Position numbers and translations under genes: made by a program. The notes under the pieces are model-generated. The model saw only the letters and a list, made by a program, of their open reading frames with translations, was not told where the DNA came from and made no database searches. Source: Meconema thalassinum (taxonomy: Eukaryota > Arthropoda > Insecta > Orthoptera > Tettigoniidae). Taken from it: 64,000 nucleotides of DNA. Shown here piece by piece: positions 12,149-22,758 of the stretch (position 1 is the first letter of the stretch; every line of letters starts with the position of its first letter). Location: assembly GCA_946902985.2 (NCBI GenBank), contig OX336388.2, positions 222,912,467 to 222,976,466 of the forward strand, written 5' to 3'.

Positions 12149-12610
12149 ATTGGAGGTCAGAGAGAGAATAATTATCAGGAAGATCTTAGGACCAGTGCTA
12201 GAAGATGAGGAATACCGGAGACAACACAACTCAGAGCTCTACGGACAAATAGATAGGCTTTCTGACTGTTCCAGGAAAATAGGGTAGCTTTTTATGGGCA
12301 TGTGGCCAGATTGCCTTCGAACTGACTGACTGTTCATCTTCTGGCGAAACAAGAAGGTCCGTACCACTTGGCTAACTGAAGCTGAGAAAGACATCAAAGA
12401 ACTGGGACTAACAGACCTACAAGACAGACAAACTGTAAGACATGTACAAGTCCGTGGTTTTCAGGACAAAACTCTAAAGAAAGGCACCCCCTGGTTGGAG
12501 GAAAGAAAAACAATACACCGGGAAAAGATACGTCAGTAGTGGGCAAAACTTAAAACCCAAAAGCGTGGTCCCCAGTACGCCCATCCTAAAGAAGGAGAAG
12601 AAGAAGACTT
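12149..12610 (+). pseudogene. LINE C-terminal remnant with A/G-rich tail
   Basis: The frame from 12149 reads a KILGPV...YRRQHNSELY-like block typical of insect LINE polyprotein C-termini, then a stop. A second block downstream (TTWLTEAEKDIKELGL-like, near 12360-12530) is in another frame. The remnant ends in a GAAGAAGAAG-rich tail near 12595-12610. It cannot encode a protein. Confidence 0.6.
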
Positions 12611-13739
12611 ATACTATGGAGTTTACCACACTTAATTTGTGCGGACAAAATTGTGAAAATATTGGTGTACGATTATAGTGAATCAAATGTTTTATTAAGT
12701 TAGAGACGCCTTTGAGGTGCTCCAGTAGCCAGTATCCTCTAAACGGACACCTACATTATATAGAATAGATAATAACAGGCTCTCAAATTTTCAACCTAGC
12801 CTTATCAATGAAATATCAAAACAATTAGATAAAATAAATCAGTGAAGACAGAAATGAAATTGGCTGTCATGAAGAAACCATTCAAGACAGAACAAAATTT
12901 AAAACTTTATTTCACAAACACAAATTTTCTGAAAAGCCCACCCGACAAAATACATGATGGACAGAACAGCGTAAAAGGGAACACAGAGAGAGGATGAAGA
13001 GATATTGGGAAGGGAAGAAGAACAAGTGCCAATAAGTCAAACGCGTTCCTTAGTTCGGCACAACGAATAAAAAATAAAAAAAGGTGCTGACTGTCGTTGT
13101 TTTTCACATCCATGAAATAAAACCAAATATTGTCATTCATGAGGAACATGTTAAATTATTACTATTAATAGTCGATAGTTAAATGGTAATAACTCCGGAT
13201 CATAAGAATCGTTATGGACGATAAACGAGAACTTATTGCCTATTTTAATTTGTAATACGAAACGAATATTGTGTTTCCACTTGTCTTCAATGGACAAGAA
13301 TTTAGTTCCTTTACGCTTTGTTGTTTATTACCCGACCCATAGTGAGAGTAAGCAGTTCAATGCAAACTTCTCTTGTTCATGTTCTTAAAGTTAACGAGTA
13401 AATCTGTTAAGTACTTCAGGATTTAAATATCGAACACTCACTTTGCAATAATGCGAGTGTTGAGCGGTGAAGACATATTCAAGCGAAAACCTCGCAGGGA
13501 GTTTAAAGTAAACATGTAGGCTACAGCAGATGGAAGCGGCGAAAGCCGATCGGGTCCCACAAGGGAAGATGGACATTTATACGCTCTAGTTTAAAATGAG
13601 AGTAGAGCCAAGACAGAGAAAAGGCAATCAATTCAAAATGGAATGGAAACTTTTTGAAAGTACGGTATTTCCTTAGATTAATTCACCTTTCGGGAATTAA
13701 TTCCGCAATTATTATTGTGCTAATAATACGATGCTTCTT
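12611..13739. other. Non-coding stretch, no gene seen
   Basis: AT-rich; the short open frames have no recognisable domain. Confidence 0.4.
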
Positions 13740-14476
13740 ATATGATATTGAGGAATATCAAATGTGGGGACTAAATATCAATGACAACAAAACGGAAGAC
13801 CTTACATTAGAGAATAATGGTGGTGAGAAACTACAGATCGGAAATGCAGAAATTCAAACAGTCACTAAATTTAAATATTTGGGTTCAATAATAGAAGCTG
13901 GGGGAACAAGTTCATCTGAAATTGAGAAAAGAGTAAGTGAGGCTGGGAGAACAATTGGAGCATTACATTCCGTTTTATGGAGCAGAAATATTTTAAACAA
14001 CACTAAGAAACTAATTACAGTTCATTGGTTCAAAGTATTTTGTTATATGGAGCAGAAACTTGGAAGTTAAACAGACAGCAAGCAAACAAATTATTAGTAA
14101 CAGAGATGGATTATTGGAAGAGGGCGGCAAGAAAATCAAGATTGGTTAAAATTAGAAATACGAGAATCATAGAAATTAGCCTATGCAAGTAAAAAAATAC
14201 TAGAAGTGGTTGAAGAAAGAAGATTAGAATGGTTTGGACTTGTGAAAAGGATGCAGAATAGTAGAATTCCAAATATAATGTTACATTAGCAAGCTGAAGG
14301 CAAACGGAAACGGGGTAAACCAAGAGAACAATGGATGGATGGTGTAAAGAGAAGCTTGGCTACCAGAGGCTTAACCCAGGAAGATGCTGAAGACCGACAT
14401 TTGTGGAGGAGTGGAGTATTTTTGGGTTGAAGGAAAACTACTGCATTGTAGAATATTCCTAATAAAGAAGAAGAAT
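13740..14476 (+). pseudogene. LINE reverse-transcriptase C-terminal remnant
   Basis: The frame at 13757-14068 contains a KFKYLGSIIEAGGTSSSEIEK-like block, characteristic of the region just after the reverse-transcriptase catalytic core in insect LINEs. After about 14060 homology continues in other frames with several stops (for example near 14170 and 14290). The end at about 14455-14476 carries an AATAAAGAAGAAG tail. It is a different LINE family from 1960-2919 and 14942-16223. Confidence 0.7.
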
Positions 14477-14941
14477 GATTATTGTAGGCAAATTAGAATT
14501 TTATAGCAAACTAAACTGGATTACGAAAAGACATGAAAAAGACCTTGTCTGTCCCAAAAAAATCTTTATTGACAAAGCTTAATGAAATAGAAAAATAATA
14601 ATCATACCGCAAGTCAATAAATTGTAATTCTTGAGTACAGTGTAACATTATAACCTCCTTCAGCTTATAAAGTCATGGCCCATTGCATCTCCGAAGTCAT
14701 CTTTATCATTAGCTAGAAGACATTACTCTGGATAATACATTATTGCATCTTCTTCATAGGAAAAGTCGTGACCTTCTACATCTTTACATCCTTACTTCTG
14801 CTGAATACAGAAGAATCTATTAGCTTCATTTTAGAGGAAAACTACTGAAAAGTAAGGAGAAACAAAATGTGGAAAACTGTGACAATTATTAAGCCCTGAG
14901 CATAATCCAGAACAGATAATTTTCACACACGTATCCTACAT

Positions 14942-16207
14942 TACCGTACAATCAGCTTGATTACTCATGCTTCAAAGATCCTGTCTAGAATAATTTACAA
15001 GAGGATTGAAAGCCAGATAGAAACGGAGTTGGGTGAAGACCAGTTTGGTTTCAGGAGAAATGTAGGAACAAGGGAAGCTGTACTAAGTCTTAGGCTGATT
15101 TTGGAAGGTAGAATAAGGAAAGATAAGAGAACGTTCATGGCTTTTGTAGACTTAGAAAAGGCTTTTGATAACGTTGATTGGACTAAATTGTTTGACATTT
15201 TGAAATCTATTGGAATAAAGTACAGGGATAGGAGGGTGATATACAATCTGTACAGAAACCAGACAGCAGTCATTCGAGTTGAAGGACATGAGAGAGAAGC
15301 TGGTATTCAGAAAGGTGTAAGGCAAGGCTGCAACTTATCACCCATACTTTTCAATCTTTACATTGAACAAGCAATGAAGGAAATTAGAGAAAAATTTAAA
15401 GTGGGAGTGAAGATTCAAGGAGAAATAATTTCAACTCTGAGATTTGCTGATGACATCGTCATCTTGGCCGACAAGCCTGAGGATTTGAATGAGTTTTTGA
15501 ATGGTATGGACTCCGTCTTACGGAAAGAATTCATGATGAAAATAAATAAATGTAAAACAAAAATACTGGAATGCAGCCGAGATAAATCAGAAACCTCTAT
15601 GGAGATCAAATTGGCAGGTGAAAAGCTGAACGAAGTAGGAGACTTCTGTTACTTAGGAAGCAGAATAACCAGTGATGGACGAAGCAAAGAGGATATTAAA
15701 AGTAGGTTGGCTCAGGCAAAGAAAGCATTTCTACAAAAGAGGAATCTGCTTACATCGAATATAGATTTATGTATTAGGAAGTCATTTTTGAAAGCCTTTG
15801 TCTGGAGCGTGGCGCTCTATGGAAGTGAAACTTGGACTATTGGTGCAGCAGAAAAGAGGAGAATTGAAGCATTTGAAATGTGGTGTTACAGGAGAATGAT
15901 GAAGATCAGATGGGTAGATAGGGTTACAAACAAAGAGGTATTAAGACGAGTGGGAGAGGAGAGATGTTTCTGGCGACTGCTAATGAAGAGAAGAGATAGG
16001 TTGGTAGGACACATACTAAGACACCCAGGAATAGCAAGCTTAGTTATGGAAGGAAGGGTCGAGGACAAAAACTGTAGGGGTAGACCAAGGTTAGAATATG
16101 TTAAACAGATTGCCTCGGATGTAGGGTGTCGGAGCTATGTAGAGATGAAACGATTAGCTCAGGACAGGGAGGGATGGAGAGCTGCATCAAACCAGTCAAA
16201 AGACTGA
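14942..16207 (+). CDS. LINE reverse transcriptase, truncated but open
   Basis: A single open frame of about 421 codons with no native start, because the 5' end of the element is missing. In order: a RISL-like motif and palm start (first about 25 residues), a FVDLEKAFDNVDW block carrying the first catalytic Asp (near 15145-15180), a QKGVRQGCNLSPILFNLYIE block (near 15310-15370), the RFADDIVILAD catalytic box (near 15440-15470), then a C-terminal region with a GHILRHPGIA motif and a RGRPR motif. The endonuclease and upstream ORF are absent. The clade is unresolved. It is probably not translated. Confidence 0.85.
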   Translation, partial: YRTISLITHASKILSRIIYKRIESQIETELGEDQFGFRRNVGTREAVLSLRLILEGRIRKDKRTFMAFVDLEKAFDNVDWTKLFDILKSIGIKYRDRRVIYNLYRNQTAVIRVEGHEREAGIQKGVRQGCNLSPILFNLYIEQAMKEIREKFKVGVKIQGEIISTLRFADDIVILADKPEDLNEFLNGMDSVLRKEFMMKINKCKTKILECSRDKSETSMEIKLAGEKLNEVGDFCYLGSRITSDGRSKEDIKSRLAQAKKAFLQKRNLLTSNIDLCIRKSFLKAFVWSVALYGSETWTIGAAEKRRIEAFEMWCYRRMMKIRWVDRVTNKEVLRRVGEERCFWRLLMKRRDRLVGHILRHPGIASLVMEGRVEDKNCRGRPRLEYVKQIASDVGCRSYVEMKRLAQDREGWRAASNQSKD

Positions 16208-16223
16208 AGACTCAAACAACAAC
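14942..16223 (+). mobile_element. LINE-I copy 2, 5'-truncated non-LTR retrotransposon
   Basis: An insertion flanked by a 9-bp TSD, ATCCTACAT, at 14933-14941 and 16224-16232. It keeps the last 3' portion of a LINE: one long frame to 16207, then a short 3' end finishing in CAACAACA. It starts inside the reverse-transcriptase domain, so it is a dead-on-arrival 5' truncation. It splits repeat R copy 2. Confidence 0.9.
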
Positions 16224-16326
16224 ATCCTACATCCAGTCACAGTTTAGTATCTGAAAAACTCATATTAATTTAGCCAGAAAATCTGATCATATTTTCGTTC
16301 ATAATAAATATTTATTGCAACCAAAC

Positions 16327-16884
16327 AGTGGACCAGTTGATACAAATGAAGTTGCGAGATTGACACAAAATTTTATAAGAAATCTGATTTTAAAAACTAT
16401 TTCCAAAATACTAACTATATAAAATGATTAAAAATGCTCTAAAAGGGTAGAAATCAGATTTTCTACAATTTTTAGATCAACAATGAGTGATGAATCTCTT
16501 GAAAAGGCAGCTCGAAGTGGAAATGTCAACGATCAAACATTCATTTATAACTACTCTTTTTATTGTACTAACTATTTTCACAGTAACATATCATAAAGCT
16601 TTTTGAATATTTATAATTCATATTTATAATTTATAATCTTAAACATATGATCGCAATTACAAATCATCCCGACCTCAATGAACCATTACATCACTTCCCC
16701 TCATTGACATTTCCACTTCGATCTTTCATCGTTAATCTAAAAATTGTACCAGATCAGATTTTTAGTCTTTTAGAGTAGTTTTAATCATATTAGATAGTAT
16801 TCTGGAAATAATTTTTAAATCAGGCTTTTATAACATTTTGTGTCAATCTTACAACTTTATTTGATCAACTAGTCCACTGTTTGC
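16327..16884. mobile_element. Foldback / long-TIR element
   Basis: The arms at 16327-16530 and about 16700-16884 are inverted copies with scattered mismatches, beginning CAGTGGACCAGTTG and ending in the complement of CAGTGGACTAGTTG. Roughly 170 bp lies between the arms and has no coding. The terminal sequence resembles hAT-type ends, but I could not find a matching TSD. Confidence 0.6.
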
Positions 16885-16985
16885 TGAAGTAGATTATAAT
16901 GTAACACTGTACTCTAGAATTACAATTTACTAACTTACAGTAGTCTATTATTTTCCTATTTCATTTAAACTGTATTATATTTAAC

Positions 16986-17931
16986 AATTAATAAATGATC
17001 GAATTAAGGATTAAAATCATTAAAATTGCTTTTTTTTTAAGATTTTCTTTTGAAAATTTCAACACAAAGTGATATTCTCAAAGATATTCAAATAAATCAC
17101 ATGTCGACCGATTAATTCCAGAGCAACGAACACATTAAGTTTCAAAAAATGTTTGATTCATCCAAAAGAGATTCTGACCGTTATTTAAGACAATTCTGTA
17201 AAGCAACTTAATTCTTGACCAAAAAAAAAAATTGCCAAATAATTGTGGAATTGAGAAGAAGTGAAAAGGATGAACCAAGGAGATTTGCTAAAGTACGTAG
17301 GGAATGAAAAAAAAGAAGATCAAATTGATTACAGGACGAAATTAAGGCACAATTTTCTTTACTCACCCTCTCCGGACTTCAAGGAGTACGAGTGATTTAC
17401 TACTAAACGAGGTCGCTGTTGCGAAATTGATGAACTAACTAGCATCTTTTAATTACAGTATTAGCAAACAAGAAGTTTTTGTAATAAAAGGTAAAAAACA
17501 TATGAAATGCAAAGAAATGGGCGCTAAATTGGGAAATTTTTACTTCAAAAACTTCTTGAAATCATTATTAAAACCTCTTCCTCTCACAAATGATGTGCTA
17601 TTTTGACCACTACGAATGATTTGTACAAAAAGCATTTATTACAAAAGTATAAAATATTGTGGAAGCATATGGGCTAAATAGTCTATGCTTAGCCGTGTTC
17701 ATTTCAAAATTCCACATTTCCCCCCCCAAATTTTGACATTTTAAAGAAAGTTTTGTCATATTGGTTATATTTTTTGCCCAAAGAATTCTTCATAGGTTCT
17801 CCCCTCCATCTATTGCCTATCACATAAGATGCAAGTTTAACGTCAATATACGTATTCAGTAAAGCTATGATTCTTTCTGCATGAACTTCTTGGTATATTG
17901 CTAAAATTAATTTATGGATTAGTACTCAAGG
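16986..17931. other. Non-coding stretch, no gene seen
   Basis: AT-rich, with short homopolymers; nothing supported. Confidence 0.4.
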
Positions 17932-17943
17932 AAAATGCGTTCC

Positions 17944-18458
17944 AAGCGGCTTCGGTGGCGTAGTCGGTAGCATGCTGAGCTTCTATGCCCAAGATAGCGG
18001 GTTCAAACCCGGCCGAAGCCGTCGGATTTTTAAGAGCGTTAAAAATCCCTCAGTATGCCTTCCTTCGGAGGGGAAGTAAAGCCAGCGGTCCCATGGCATA
18101 GATTTATGGCATGTTAAAGAACCTTCCACTAATTACACCTGTGTGAAGCTAAATTGGATAGGTTAAGAATGTAAACAACGTTCTTAGGTTTCTACGTTCG
18201 TTGCCAAGAGCCGACTGCGGTGGCGTCTAGTAGCTAAGTTCTGAACCTGGCCTAGTAGTCGTTGACGATGGCGCTTGGCGGCAAAAGTAGGAACTATTTG
18301 AAAAATTCTAAGTTGCAGTACTTAAATTAAAAAACAGATAACACACACTAATACATTCATCACAATTAACACCGGTTATCAGGCAGATTCTACACACACC
18401 CAAAGTACACGGGGCTACATGACCGGGTTGTCGCAGCCCCTAAACTTAAGAACCAACC
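17944..18458 (+). mobile_element. SINE-A copy 3, full-length 515 bp
   Basis: This is the reference copy. The tRNA-like head (17944-18025) has GGCTTCGG at its 5' side able to pair with CCGAAGCC at its 3' side, an A-box-like TGGCGTAGTCGG and a B-box-like GGTTCAAACCC. A central segment at 18090-18125 is related to SINE-B. The 3' tail at 18320-18458 ends in a CTAAACTTAAGAACCAACC-type sequence. A perfect 12-bp TSD, AAAATGCGTTCC, lies at 17932-17943 and 18459-18470. Transcription by RNA polymerase III and mobilisation by a LINE are inferred from the class. Confidence 0.9.
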
Positions 18459-18470
18459 AAAATGCGTTCC

Positions 18471-19584
18471 CGGCATTAACATTTGTTTACAAGAGACGTA
18501 TTCTAAGAAAACCATAGGCTGCCAAAATGTTGCAATCATTTTATTTAATAGCATTTCTAGTGCCGCCAAAATACCTGAATTTTGAAAAGATGATTTATAA
18601 CAAACGAAGGTTGACGAGGACATTCTAAAACCTCACGAAAATAACTTTTAAACCCTAGTTAAAAATGGGAATATCCCGTTTTTGTGACAAATTCTGGGTC
18701 ACTCAAATGTCGATTTCTGGTATTTATTCTCAAAAATGTATCGGTCACTTCCCTTTTAAAAGAAAAACTAAATAATCCTGAATAAACTCATGGCTTGTAT
18801 TCACTCGTAGTCCTAGTAAACTAAGGTAAAATACCTCCTCTTCCACACTGGCAGTCTGCCCAAGGCATGTTAACACGAACAAGAATTCCCGACGAAACAA
18901 ATATTAGAGCAACAGCAATAATCAAACCATCAACGCAGGTTCTATCATAGATACTAAAAGATGTTTCTTTTAATTGACTCGCAGTTTCCCCAACATCATT
19001 CAATCATTGACTCTGTGATAGATTTGATTCAGACCAGCCCAATTAGATTGAGGGAAGCGTTTCCAGCTGCTAAAAGAAGAATATCTACTGAATGAAATTC
19101 TGTATGCTTTTGATTGTTTTAATCCTTTATAGGACAAAACTATTTTTATTTTAAGTTTTTTAAAAACATTTTAATGTATTTTAATTATTATAATTATTAA
19201 TAATGTTATTTTTTGCTTTTCCAATTTTATTGTTTATATATTAATTTTTAATTTATGCTCTTATAGATTTAAATTTGATATTTTTCTCTTGAATTAATTA
19301 ATTTCCAATTGATTTTACAATTATTTTCATATTTTTATTGTTATGTTTATTATTTTAATTTTTATGTCTCTTTAATTATTGTAATTTTATTTTTATTTTT
19401 TCTATATTTATATTTTATTTTTACACTTTAATTGTTAATATTTTTAGTTCTAATATTTTTTAAATTTTATCCAACACATTACGTCAATATAATATTTGAT
19501 ATTTAGGAATAGGCCCTACTCGCACTTCGGCAAGAAAACTCTCCTAAATTTGGCTTAAAGATTCAACTACTAAATTAGCATCTT
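18471..19584. other. Non-coding stretch, very AT-rich in its second half
   Basis: No gene supported. 19130-19480 is extremely T/A-rich. The part from about 19440 matches, in reverse, 33955-34075. Confidence 0.5.
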
Positions 19585-19592
19585 TGAAAACT

Positions 19593-20057
19593 CAAGGGTG
19601 GATCTAGGTGAGGGCGAGGAGGGCGACCTCCCAGGGCACCGCGGTCTGGGGGGCTCCGCGCCATGGATCTTTTCAAATTTAATGAATTAATACTTTTCAA
19701 ACTTTTCAAACTAATTTATAATTCATATATTTTCTTTCAGTGCAGCTATGACCTCCCTTGACCGTTTAGCAAGTTTAGATTTCAGTGAAATAATAGAAGA
19801 TTTCTGCCAGTAAAAACTCACAAAGTAATATTTTAATATTTCATAGTTTACATAATCCTCTTCGAGGGGACTTAAAGGTTTCTTTCATATTATTAAAAAA
19901 ATGTACTGTAGTGTATTCAAAATATTGTAACTATTCTTTATTTTATTATTATTACCCAACTACTTTCCATTTCATTTGATATTTTCTTATTTCCTATTGT
20001 TGTGGGCCCCAACTTATCATATAGCCCAGGACCCCGCAAGGCCTGGATCCACCACTG
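19593..20057. mobile_element. hAT-like non-autonomous DNA transposon
   Basis: Left end CAAGGGTGGATCTAGG and right end, read inward, CAGTGGTGGATCCAGG form a terminal inverted repeat of the hAT type. The flanking octamers TGAAAACT (19585-19592) and CATAAACT (20058-20065) are a decayed 8-bp TSD. The homologous repeat at 33900-34060 (reverse) lacks the insertion and serves as an empty site. 465 bp, no transposase coding. Confidence 0.7.
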
Positions 20058-20065
20058 CATAAACT

Positions 20066-20617
20066 GTCCTTATGACCACTATCCCATAAATGGTTAATAA
20101 TGTTGCTGATTTTATTGCAAAAACATTTTTGTTTGTAATTTTTTGAATAATGTCTTAACTTACAGGTTACCACAAGAATCTAAATTTATAATGAACGTCA
20201 ACAATTAAAAGTCAGAAAATATTTCAAGCAGGTCTATGGTTTGATATACAAAAACTACAAGAAGCTGAAAAATTCCTCTCGGCACGCCAGAAGGCGGAGG
20301 TAGATTTCCAATTCACTAAATTTGGCCAATTGTTGTATTGCCTACATACAAACGATCTACATGTTTAGTATACGAATCTTCTTATAAATATAAGACCTAA
20401 AATTAGTCTGAATATGCAAGCAAATATGACTTTAAAATGACAAAATATGATCTGATCTAAATATGGCCGTGTTTGTTTTAATTATAAATCCAAGTGACAA
20501 TCCCTTCAAGATTAAATGGTTAATTAGATTATTTATTCCAATTTTCTGAATATACATGTTTAGGCTAAGTGGTTATTTACAGTCTATATCTGTAAACACT
20601 ATATTGAAGTCATGGAA
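20066..20617. other. Non-coding stretch, no gene seen
   Basis: No supported feature. Confidence 0.4.
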
Positions 20618-21213
20618 ATCCATTGGAAATGGTAAAAAGCTTTAAGTATTTGGGGAGCAAACTCACAGAAGATGATACAATAAATGAAGAAATTGGAAAG
20701 AGAATGCAACAAGCTAACGGGTTTTACCAGTGTTTAGTATGGAACCAGAGAAATGCAAGAAAGTTCTATTCTCAATGTATTACACACCAATTTTAACATA
20801 TGCAGCAGGTACTTGGACCACAACAAAACGCGATGAAAGCCGAATCCAAGCAGCCGAGATGAAGTTCCTTAGAGGAATAATTGGGAAGACACAGAGGGAT
20901 AAAGTCAGAAATGTGGACATTAGGGAGAGAACTGGGTTCCCAAAACTGCAAGACAAGATAGAGACCAGTAAGCTGAAGTGGTACGGACATATGATGAGAA
21001 TGGAAGAATATAGAGTACCAAAAATAATATTTATGGAGAAAATACCAGGAAGAAGACCACGAGGAAGGCCCAGAAAGAGGTGGATGGATACGGTGAAGGA
21101 GGGCATAGAGAAAAGAGGCGTAAAAGAAAAAGAAGGAAATGAATGGTGGAGGGATAGACAACTGTGGAGGTCCTTGATTCGCAACCCGACCCAGGGAACA
21201 GGAAACGGGAAAT
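20618..21213 (+). pseudogene. LINE reverse-transcriptase C-terminal remnant, one frameshift
   Basis: The frame from 20618 reads a KSFKYLGSKLTEDDTINEEI-like block, followed by a frameshift near 20740. From 20730 the frame runs to the stop at 21213 and contains YTPILTYAAGTWT, KLKWYGHMMRM and a GRRPRGRPRKRW basic motif, the usual C-terminal signature of this LINE group. 5' truncated. It is distinct from LINE-I. Confidence 0.75.
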
Positions 21214-22084
21214 GAAGAAGACCTGTAAACACTCGTTCCGGTTCGGTAAGTTGAGGTTGATTGCACACCTATAGCTGGCGTCAAACTACCTTAATATCAC
21301 GTTGTTACCAAACAAATGCTCAAAATGTGACCTAATGGTAAAAATGTTCGAAATAGGCCTATGCATTTATATGACAAATAAAAACCACTGTATTGTGACG
21401 ATAATCACTTGATTTGCATCTGGAACCAATGGGGCGTGAAAATAGAGTCAAAGAAAAAAAAATTGATTTTTCCTAAACCGTAATTATAATATAATCCACT
21501 GCTATTTACCTTGCAATAGCACAACTGCCGACCAGCCGGACAGGAGTTGGAGTTAACGCTATCTTTGGCTCGTCTGTAGAACCACGCGGCTGTCTAAACA
21601 ACATCAATATTGCTTTGATGACATCCGTAGTACAGTCGGCAATAATTTGTGATACCTATCTTCGGCTTAATTCTTCCCTCATCAACTTGGCATCTTCATC
21701 GAGAATATTATGATCATCCTTTGGAGTAAGGGTGGGTCATATCAAAACAATCTTTCAGACAAAAGTTTTAGGTTTGGATGTTGCATCTATTAGGCTAACT
21801 TAAGGAAGGTGTGATTTTCTTTCTAAAAAAAACTCAATTTTTTCTACTCCTTTGGTCAATGGTTGGTGCTTTCAAAAAACTTTACGGAGATACGTTATTG
21901 ATCCTTATTCGAAGAACAGTATGGACTTTGAATGGATTCGATTTTTTTCATATTATGCCTAAGAAAGTTATATGCGATATTTCATTTTTTCGAAAAATTT
22001 CCCCATTTCCACCTCCGGTCCCATTTTGCCCATTAACGAACTCGACGAGGTAATACTATTTTATGTATAGGACATTTGATATAA
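21214..22084. other. Non-coding stretch, no gene seen
   Basis: No supported feature; short open frames only. Confidence 0.4.
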
Positions 22085-22195
22085 TAATAACGTTAATGGT
22101 TTTACGTCCCTTTTAACTACTATGGCTTTTAGTGACGCCGGGGTGTCGGAAGTTTGCCCGAAGGGGATCTTTAACGTGCCAGTAAATCATACATT
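22085..22195 (-). repeat. SINE fragment sharing central and tail domains
   Basis: On the minus strand it contains TGGCACGTTAAAGATCCC, close to the SINE-B central motif TGGCATGTTAAAGAACCC, and CACTAAAAGCCATAG, close to the tail of the SINE-A2 form (62879-63305). The head is missing. Confidence 0.5.
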
Positions 22196-22417
22196 TCATT
22201 GATAGATATATAAATTATATATAGACTTTTGTACTGAAGGTGGTTTTGGGGTGTAGGGAAGATATGTCGATATTTTCCTGATATCTTATGAAATCTACCT
22301 ATCTTGCTCGTCTGCACTTGATTCAAAAGTCACTTTCTGCAACGCATAAAATTGCTTGCAATACACTGTGAATAAGCCTAGACAATTCGTGAGAAAGAAA
22401 CTAATAATTGAATCCTT

Positions 22418-22758
22418 GAAAATACAAAATTCAACATTGTATTTTAAAATAAATCTGAAAACACCAAATAATTCCAGGAAAAATTATTTCTATTCCATTA
22501 AGATTTTTCAAATCAAATCTGGCGTGCACCACAAAGTTCAAACAATAATAAGAAGAACTTTATGAAACCCTCAAGCTCAAAGTTTCTCTTCCCACCTGCA
22601 TATCAACCTTATTATCACGTTGCAAATATTCAAATATCTCTATCTCAAAAAGAAAAAAAAAATCCTTCTCGGAACGCCGGAGCAAGCAAACTTCACAGAA
22701 AATGTTCAGTGTTTTCAATTTTATTTTGAAACACAATTTTGTATTTTGAATTTTCAAC
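22418..22758. repeat. Imperfect inverted repeat
   Basis: 22418-22485 and 22690-22758 are inverted copies with mismatches (stem of about 65 bp), ending exactly where repeat R copy 3 begins. No TSD found. Confidence 0.5.

Larger units (their letters stand above)
14663..16326 (-). repeat. Dispersed repeat family R, copy 2, split by LINE
   Basis: 14663-14941 and 16224-16326 together match copy 1 in reverse. The interruption is exactly the LINE-I insertion with its 9-bp TSD. Confidence 0.7.
14580..16985. repeat. Inverted-repeat arms enclosing repeat R copy 2
   Basis: 14580-14662 matches 16890-16985 in reverse. Between the arms lie repeat R copy 2 (itself split by a LINE) and a foldback element at 16327-16884. 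The arms may be the ends of a composite element; no TSD was identified. Confidence 0.5.

Noticed and set aside
17944..18025. Possible tRNA gene (A-box, B-box and paired ends)
   Set aside because: The same block heads a dispersed 515-bp element with TSDs, and no good anticodon arm is seen; it is a SINE head.
20780..21284. Two antisense open frames of over 160 aa
   Set aside because: They lie opposite the LINE reverse-transcriptase remnant, whose plus-strand frame carries the recognisable motifs.
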